NCBI RefSeq assembly: GCF_000186865.1
Contig: NW_008705600.1
Location: forward strand, 108,951 to 130,257
Reading direction: 5' to 3'
Source: Aureococcus anophagefferens
Taxonomy: Eukaryota; Sar; Pelagophyceae; Pelagomonadales; Pelagomonadaceae
DNA length: 21,307 nucleotides
Below are positions 16,926 to 21,307 of the stretch, piece after piece. Within the stretch, counting starts at the first letter, position 1. Every line of letters begins with the position of its first letter. A program made the translations under genes and the position numbers. A model generated the notes under the pieces. The model was not told the origin of the DNA. It was given only the letters and a program-made list of their open reading frames with translations, and ran no database searches.

Positions 16926-17792
16926 ATGGAACGAAATCGCTCGAGGGAAGTCGCGGCCGCTGCGGGTGCCGCGTGGGGCGCGGCTGGGGAGGAGGCGAGC
17001 CGCGCCGCGGTGGAGATCGGCGCGGAGCACGTCGGGAGCGCCAAGCCCGACGCGATGCGGCGCGCTCTGAAGGCGGCGCTGGACAAGCGTGGCGACGATA
17101 TTTTCCTCTCGTGGCGCGGCATGAGTCCTGAGGCGCGCGCCTCTCTGCTGAAAACGGTGTCGCCGCACATGCCGCGCTGGGCGGGCGACCGGGATTCTGG
17201 CGGCCGCGGAGAGTCGCGAGGTGCCTGCGCGATGTGCCCCGAGCTGAGCGTCCGGGAGCTCTCGCAGGACCCGGAGCGGCTCGTCCAGCTCCTGGGGGAG
17301 TGGAGCTCGACGGACGAACTCTACGTGAAAGACAACGCCGACCTTCACCTGCTCCGACGCTCGGGCGCGCTCCAGAGCGCGGACTTCGCCAAGGACGACG
17401 GTATCATCATCACCATAGACGGCGAGACGCGCGGACAGAAGCTCCAGCTCACCGCGAAAGGCGCCTCGCAAGGGCTCGCGGCCCGGTTCGAGCACTACGT
17501 GAACAGCGGGGCGGGCATCCCGATCCGCGCGTACCACAAGGTCACGATGCGGCAGAGCTCCATTCTCCAAGTGCTCGTCATGGTCGTCGACGAGGTCCGC
17601 AGCGAGATACTGGAGCGCAGGCCGCACATGACGTCCATCCAAGCCCGGGGCTGCGCGAGCTGCGGCGCGCAGGTCCCAAAGCTCATGCAGTGCGCGGGCT
17701 GCAAGATCGTCGGCTACTGCTCCAAGGCCTGCCAAGTCGCCGATTGGCGGTCGCACAAGGGCTTTTGCAAAGCGCATCGAGGCTTGAGTTGA
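16926..17792 (+). CDS. MYND zinc-finger protein, 288 aa
   Basis: The frame runs from ATG 16926 to TGA 17790-17792. The C-terminus holds a complete MYND finger: Cys243/246, Cys256/259, Cys265/269, His277 and Cys281, including the typical GYCSKACQ and DWRSHKGFC. MYND fingers bind proline-rich peptides and act as protein-interaction modules. The N-terminal 240 residues lack a SET or other catalytic domain I can identify, but contain an ordered region (CAMCPELSVRELSQDPERLV, then DGIIITIDGETRGQKLQL). Base composition is less GC-rich than in neighbouring genes (for example AAAACGG and ATATTTTCC stretches). This could mean a separate, younger or transferred gene family. It is followed by the hairpin at 17806. 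Confidence 0.85.
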   Translation: MERNRSREVAAAAGAAWGAAGEEASRAAVEIGAEHVGSAKPDAMRRALKAALDKRGDDIFLSWRGMSPEARASLLKTVSPHMPRWAGDRDSGGRGESRGACAMCPELSVRELSQDPERLVQLLGEWSSTDELYVKDNADLHLLRRSGALQSADFAKDDGIIITIDGETRGQKLQLTAKGASQGLAARFEHYVNSGAGIPIRAYHKVTMRQSSILQVLVMVVDEVRSEILERRPHMTSIQARGCASCGAQVPKLMQCAGCKIVGYCSKACQVADWRSHKGFCKAHRGLS

Positions 17793-17805
17793 ACGGCCAA
17801 CCACC

Positions 17806-17882
17806 GCTAGTTACAGGCTGGCAGTTGCGACCTGTGCCGAGCAGGTCGCAACTGCCCGCGTGTAAGTAGCTTTTTTTTTTTT
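17806..17882 (+). repeat. Long hairpin followed by a T12 run between convergent genes
   Basis: The inner stem is perfect over 15 bp: GGCAGTTGCGACCTG (17820-17834), a 7-nt loop, and its complement (17842-17856). An outer stem pairs 17806-17815 (GCTAGTTACA) with 17861-17870 (TGTAAGTAGC), 9 of 10, across a 4/4 internal loop. A run of 12 T follows (17871-17882). It could be a 3'-end signal, a small-RNA precursor, a polymerase III transcript end, or a palindromic remnant of a mobile element. It is only 13 bp after the MYND stop codon. Confidence 0.8.
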
Positions 17883-17965
17883 ACTAGTACTACTACCAGG
17901 GCGCCTGCCAGTGCATACCAGCAGGCCTGGGTTCGCGCGTGTGGAGAGCCCCCCCGGGCCGCGGC

Positions 17966-18703
17966 TCAGAGGAGGCCGAAGAGCTTCTTCTTGGGCACCT
18001 CGAGCGCGGGCGCCGCGGCGAGGTAGTCCTTGTCGACGAGGACGCCGACGACGACGGCCGTGACGAGGACGAGGGCGGAGAGCGCCGCGGAGCCCGAGAC
18101 GGAGGCCTTGAACGCGGGCTTGAGGTAGGAGAAGTAGGTGATGGAGAGCATGCCGCCGACGTAGACGAAGTAGAGCGCCGCGTGCGCGACGTAGACGACC
18201 TGGAGCCGCGAGCCGCCGATGGGGTGCAACGCCGCGCAGGCCGCGCCCTCGGGCGAGAAGCGCGCGAGGGGCACGAGGAACGTGCAGATCGTGTACGCGC
18301 CGCCGCCTAAAAGGTGGCCGAACCAGTAGACCGCGAAGACGAAGCCGTCGTCGGTGTAGCCGCCGAAGCCCATGCCCACGCACATGAAGGCGACGTAGAA
18401 GCAAGTCATGGCCATGAAGCCGACGGCGAAGCGCGTCTCGGCGCAGGTCGCCGCGGCGGGCGTCGCGCCCCAAATATCAAAGTACATGGTGAAGAACCCG
18501 AAGTTCTGGATGGCCATCATGCACGCGTGGAACGCGATCTTCGGCTTGTCCTCGGGCAGCGAGGCGACGGCCATGGCGAAGGCGCCGATCCGCGAGTCGG
18601 GGTGGGCTGCCGCGAGCGGGTGGGTAGGAAGCCTCCCGAAGGGTTCGCTCTTGGTGCAGTTCAACATGAGCTGTTTTTGACACAGGCTAGCTATGGCCGA
18701 CAT
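17966..18703 (-). CDS. Multi-pass membrane protein of unknown function
   Basis: The frame is 245 aa from ATG 18703 to TGA 17966-17968. Four to five hydrophobic segments are visible: around AIQNFGFFTMYF, VGFMAMTCFYVAFMCVGMGF, FAVYWFGHLLGGGAYTICTFLV, VYVAHAALYFVYVGGMLSITYF and ALSALVLVTAVVVGVLV. It ends with a lysine-rich tail (VPKKKLFGLL). I do not recognise the family; a small transporter or membrane scaffold is possible. Start choice is uncertain: in-frame ATGs also occur at 18667 and 18574, and the latter (MAVASLPEDKPKIAF) gives a cleaner protein start. If 18703 is right, the start lies only 17 bp from the divergent RING/PHD gene. Confidence 0.75.
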   Translation of the reverse strand: MSAIASLCQKQLMLNCTKSEPFGRLPTHPLAAAHPDSRIGAFAMAVASLPEDKPKIAFHACMMAIQNFGFFTMYFDIWGATPAAATCAETRFAVGFMAMTCFYVAFMCVGMGFGGYTDDGFVFAVYWFGHLLGGGAYTICTFLVPLARFSPEGAACAALHPIGGSRLQVVYVAHAALYFVYVGGMLSITYFSYLKPAFKASVSGSAALSALVLVTAVVVGVLVDKDYLAAAPALEVPKKKLFGLL

Positions 18704-18720
18704 CGCGATGCTCTGAAGCG

Positions 18721-21307
18721 ATGGAGGATGAGGCCGACTGCATCATCTGCTGCGGCGCGGGCCTCGTCGCGCCCTGCTGCGGCGCGCGCGTCTGCGTCGC
18801 CTGCCTGCGCGCGTCGAGCGAGGCCGCCGGCGACCTCTTCCGCTGCCCCGCCTGCCGCGACGCCGGCGCCTTCCTCGCCTTCGCCGCGGCCCAGGGCGTG
18901 GCCAAGGGCAGCGGCACGCCGGACTACGTCGCCGCGGGCACGGTGGGCGCGCCCGAGCGGTCCTGCGGCGCACCGGCGTGCGCGTGCGAAAGGGGCAGGT
19001 CCTACGACGCGACGGGCGCGCGCCCGACGCGGCGCTCGGACCCGTCGGCCTGGGTCCTCGTGACCTGCGCCGGCTGCGGCGGCGCGTCGACGCACGTCGG
19101 CTGCGCGACGGGCGCCCTCATCTACGACCTCGCGCGCTGGCGCTGCGGCGACTGCGGCGGCGGCGGCGCCGCGGCGCCCGCGCGCCGCGGCGCCGGCGGC
19201 GCCGTCGGCGCGGCGGCCGTCGCGGCGGCGACCCACGAGGTGCTCGCCGCGGGCGGCGCGCTCCTGGACAAGGCGAAGCGCGGCGGGCTGGCCGTCAAGT
19301 GGCTCGCGGCCGCGGTCGCGCGGCGCCTCGACCTCGCCGACGGCGGCGCGTCGCTCCGGCGCGACTTCCGCGACACGCTCAAGGCGGCCCTCGCCGACGT
19401 CGCCGCGGCGCACCGCCTCGAGGTCGACGCCGCGCGCGCGCCGGCGGCGGCGGCGCCGGAGGCGCCGGAGGCTCCGGAGGCTCCGGAGCCGGAATCGCCT
19501 TGCGACGCGGAACCGCCCCGCGACGCGGAACCGCCCCGCGACGCGGAAGCGCCCGGCGAGGCGGAACCGCTTTGCGACGCGGAGCCGCCCGGTGAGACGG
19601 AGCCGCCCCGCGACGCGGAGCCGCCCGGCGACGCGGAACCGCCCCGCGACGCGGAGCCGCCTTACGACCCGGAGCCGCCCCGCGACGCGGAAGCGCCCGG
19701 CGACGCGGAGCCGCCCGGCGACGCGGAATCGCCCCGCGACGCGGAGCCGCCTTACGACGCGGAATCGCCCGCGGAGGCGGCGCCGCCTCGGGAGGCGCCT
19801 CGCTTCGAGGCGCCTGCCGAGGCCGCCGCGGAGCCGCTCCGCGAGGGGCCCGTCCCCGCGGCGCCCGCGCCGCCGCCCGCGGGAGCGCCCGCGCCCGCGG
19901 AGCCGCCGCGCGTGCGCTTCGACGTGCCCCCGGCGCGCGCGGCCGACCGCCCGGCGGCCGCGGCCGCGGAGGCGCCGCGCGCGCGCTTCGCCGCCGACGC
20001 GCCGTCGTCGTCGTCGTCCGACGACGACGTCGACGAGGAGCCGCGGGGCCCGCCCGTCGCGGACCGGCCCGGCGCGTGGGCGCTCGCGGCGACGTTCCCG
20101 CTCTGGGTCGTCTGGTGCGAGCACTGCGGCCTCCGCGCGTGCAACGTCAACTCGGCGCGCGAGGAGATGTGGCAGTGCGACGCGTGCCACTGCTGGCAGC
20201 ACGCGCGCTGCGCGGCCGCGCGGGGCCACCGCGCGCCGTCGCGGCGGCGCGCGTACGCGTGCGGCTGCGGCGACGGCGACGGCCGGCGCCGCGTCGCGCT
20301 CGTCGCGCCGAGCGGGCGCCTCAAGGACGGCCGCGCGCTCGCGAACGCGCTGATCCTGCGCCAGCGCCTCGGCGACCTCCGCGGCGCCTTCGACGCGGGC
20401 GCCTGCGCGCCGCGCGACGACGACGGCCGCCGCGCCGCGGACGCCGCGGACGCCGTCGCCGCGGCCTACGGCGACGCGTCGGCGCTCGCGGCCGCGCTCG
20501 CGGCGGAGACCCCGCGGGCCGCCCAGATCGCCGGCGCCGCGCGGCGCTGCCGCGGCGCCCTCGGCGCCGCGCGGCGCCACTTCCACCGGCGATTCCCGCG
20601 CGTCGCCGGCGCGTCGCCCGAGGACCGCGCGGACCTCGACGAGCACGCGCGCGCGCTCTTCGACGGCCGCGAGGCCTACGCGGCCTGGCTCGCCGCCGTC
20701 GCCGGGGCGCCGCCCGCGGGCGACAACGCGGCGGCCGCGGCCGCGGTGCTCGCGTCGTTCCCCTTCGGCCGCGACCGCTGGCTCCCGAACCCCCAACGCG
20801 CCTACGGCGCCGGCGCGGTCCTCGCGCGGCCCGGCGCGCCGGGCCGCGTCGAGATCGTCGACGGCGCCGCCGCCGCCGCCGCGGCGCGGCTCCCCGCCGT
20901 CGCCGCGGCCGCGGGCGCCGCGCGCGCCGGCGACCGGCCCGCGACCTTGGTCGCCTACGACCGCGGCGCGCCCGTCGCGGCCTGCGCCGTGGCGCGCCGC
21001 GACGCCGGCGCGGCCCTCGTGCTCGTCGGGGCGGTCCGCGGCGACGGCGCGGGCGAGCTGCTGTCGGACGCGCTGGCCAGGGCAGGAAAAGAGAGCGAAA
21101 TTCCCAACTTCAAAGGCTCCTCTCTCGGCTGTTTTCCACTCGTTTCGGCTGATTTTTGGACGAGCGATCATCTCTCGGAACGGTCTCGAAGCGTGGATGC
21201 TTTTTCCGGGACGCGCGCGCGCGGAACACTCACGTTGAAGCGACGTTGAATCACTCTTGTGCTGCCCAGGCGCTGGCGCAGCTCGGCCGCCAGCTCCGCG
21301 CGGCCGT
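18721..21307 (+). CDS. RING/extended-PHD zinc-finger protein (PHF7/G2E3-like), 3' end outside window
   Basis: Exons are 18721..21069 (783 codons, phase 0) and 21270..>21307, joined as LLSDALAQLGRQLRA. The N-terminus has a RING-like finger (Cys7, Cys10, Cys19/20, Cys25, Cys28, Cys42 and Cys45 in FRCPACRDAGAFL). It is followed by an extended PHD (Cys82, Cys87/89, WVLVTCAGCGGASTHVGC at 111-128, Cys142/145). This order and the CPACR...GTH-like pattern match the PHF7/G2E3 type of chromatin-linked E3 ligases. Residues 258-353 are the 18-bp repeat. A second Cys/His cluster near residue 465 (WCEHCGLRAC, WQCDACHCWQHARC) is PHD-like. The end (LVLVGAVRGDGAGELLSDALA) recalls the acetyl-CoA loop of GNAT acetyltransferases, weakly. 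Ubiquitin-ligase or histone-linked function is inferred. Confidence 0.82.
19492..19779 (+). repeat. 18-bp coding minisatellite, 16 units (E-P-P-x-D-A)
   Basis: There are sixteen 18-bp units in frame, encoding six-residue blocks of the form E(P/S/A)P(R/G/Y/C)DA. Units differ mainly by single bases (GAACCGCCCCGCGACGCG and relatives). They form an acidic, proline-rich linker between the extended PHD and the second zinc cluster. Such arrays change length easily, so copy number may vary between strains. Confidence 0.95.
21070..21269 (+). mobile_element. Introner element B2 (intron of RING/PHD gene)
   Basis: The element is 192 bp (21078-21269), with perfect 8-bp duplication GCGCTGGC at 21070-21077 and 21270-21277. 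Terminal repeats are CAGGGCAGGAAAAGAG and, complemented, CTGGGCAGCACAAGAG, 13 of 16. The intron is GC-AG, 200 bp, starting with the duplication and ending GCTGCCCAG. Splicing joins GELLSD to ALAQLGRQ. The interior is homologous to B1 (CAAAGGCTC, CACTCGTTTCGGC, GATTTTTGGACGAGCGATC). Confidence 0.92.

Noticed and set aside
17806..17882. Bacterial rho-independent terminator
   Set aside because: The shape fits, but spliceosomal introns throughout the window make the DNA eukaryotic; kept as a hairpin of unknown role.
19492..19779. CRISPR-like repeat array
   Set aside because: Units are contiguous 18-bp coding repeats with no spacers, in a eukaryotic gene.
18691..21171. 826-codon minus-strand open frame opposite the RING/PHD gene
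   Set aside because: It has monotonous R/A/G/V composition and merely mirrors the 18-bp repeat; the + strand has clear zinc-finger motifs.

Overview
The window looks like nuclear DNA of a very GC-rich unicellular alga. The best guess is a pelagophyte stramenopile close to Aureococcus anophagefferens. That rests on three things: compact GC-rich genes with only a few short spliceosomal introns, algal plastid-type N-terminal leaders, and a family of AT-richer, about 200-bp inserts that behave as 'introner elements' (short non-autonomous DNA transposons that become introns). Introners with terminal inverted repeats and 8-bp target duplications are described in the literature for Aureococcus and Micromonas. 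The species name is an inference.

Layout: 1-818 (-) 3'-truncated conserved gene of unknown function, with a 77-bp intron between 11-bp direct repeats; 981-1556 (+) hypothetical protein; 1692-2416 (+) two-exon DsbA/FrnE-like thioredoxin-fold protein; 2632-4045 (-) plastid-type cysteine synthase, split by introner A1; 4165-5052 (+) GT32/OCH1-like glycosyltransferase; 5112-13141 (-) seven-exon gene for a 2341-residue EF-hand protein with three HELP-WD40 (EML/EMAP) modules, carrying introners A2, B1, A3 and A4 plus two ordinary introns; 13455-14441 (+) short-chain dehydrogenase with a targeting leader; 14438-15474 (-) two-exon unknown protein whose stop codon overlaps that of the dehydrogenase; 15868-16767 (+) Arg/Ser-rich hypothetical; 16926-17792 (+) MYND zinc-finger protein; 17806-17882 long hairpin plus T12; 17966-18703 (-) multi-pass membrane protein; 18721 to the window end (+) RING/extended-PHD protein related to PHF7/G2E3, with an 18-bp minisatellite and introner B2.

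The most notable system is the set of six homologous introners (A1-A4, B1, B2). In every case the intron is one copy of an 8-bp target duplication, which supplies the 5' splice dinucleotide (GC four times, GT twice), plus the element, whose last bases CAG supply the 3' splice site. Removing exactly these bases restores a conserved protein sequence, and the reading phase closes perfectly through all spliced genes. Families A and B are homologous along their length but are spliced in opposite orientations. No transposase is encoded in the window, so the elements would have to be mobilised in trans.

The genes are densely packed, alternating between strands, with no operon logic. No rRNA, tRNA or CRISPR array was recognised. 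Most long open frames antisense to the genes above are by-products of the extreme GC content.
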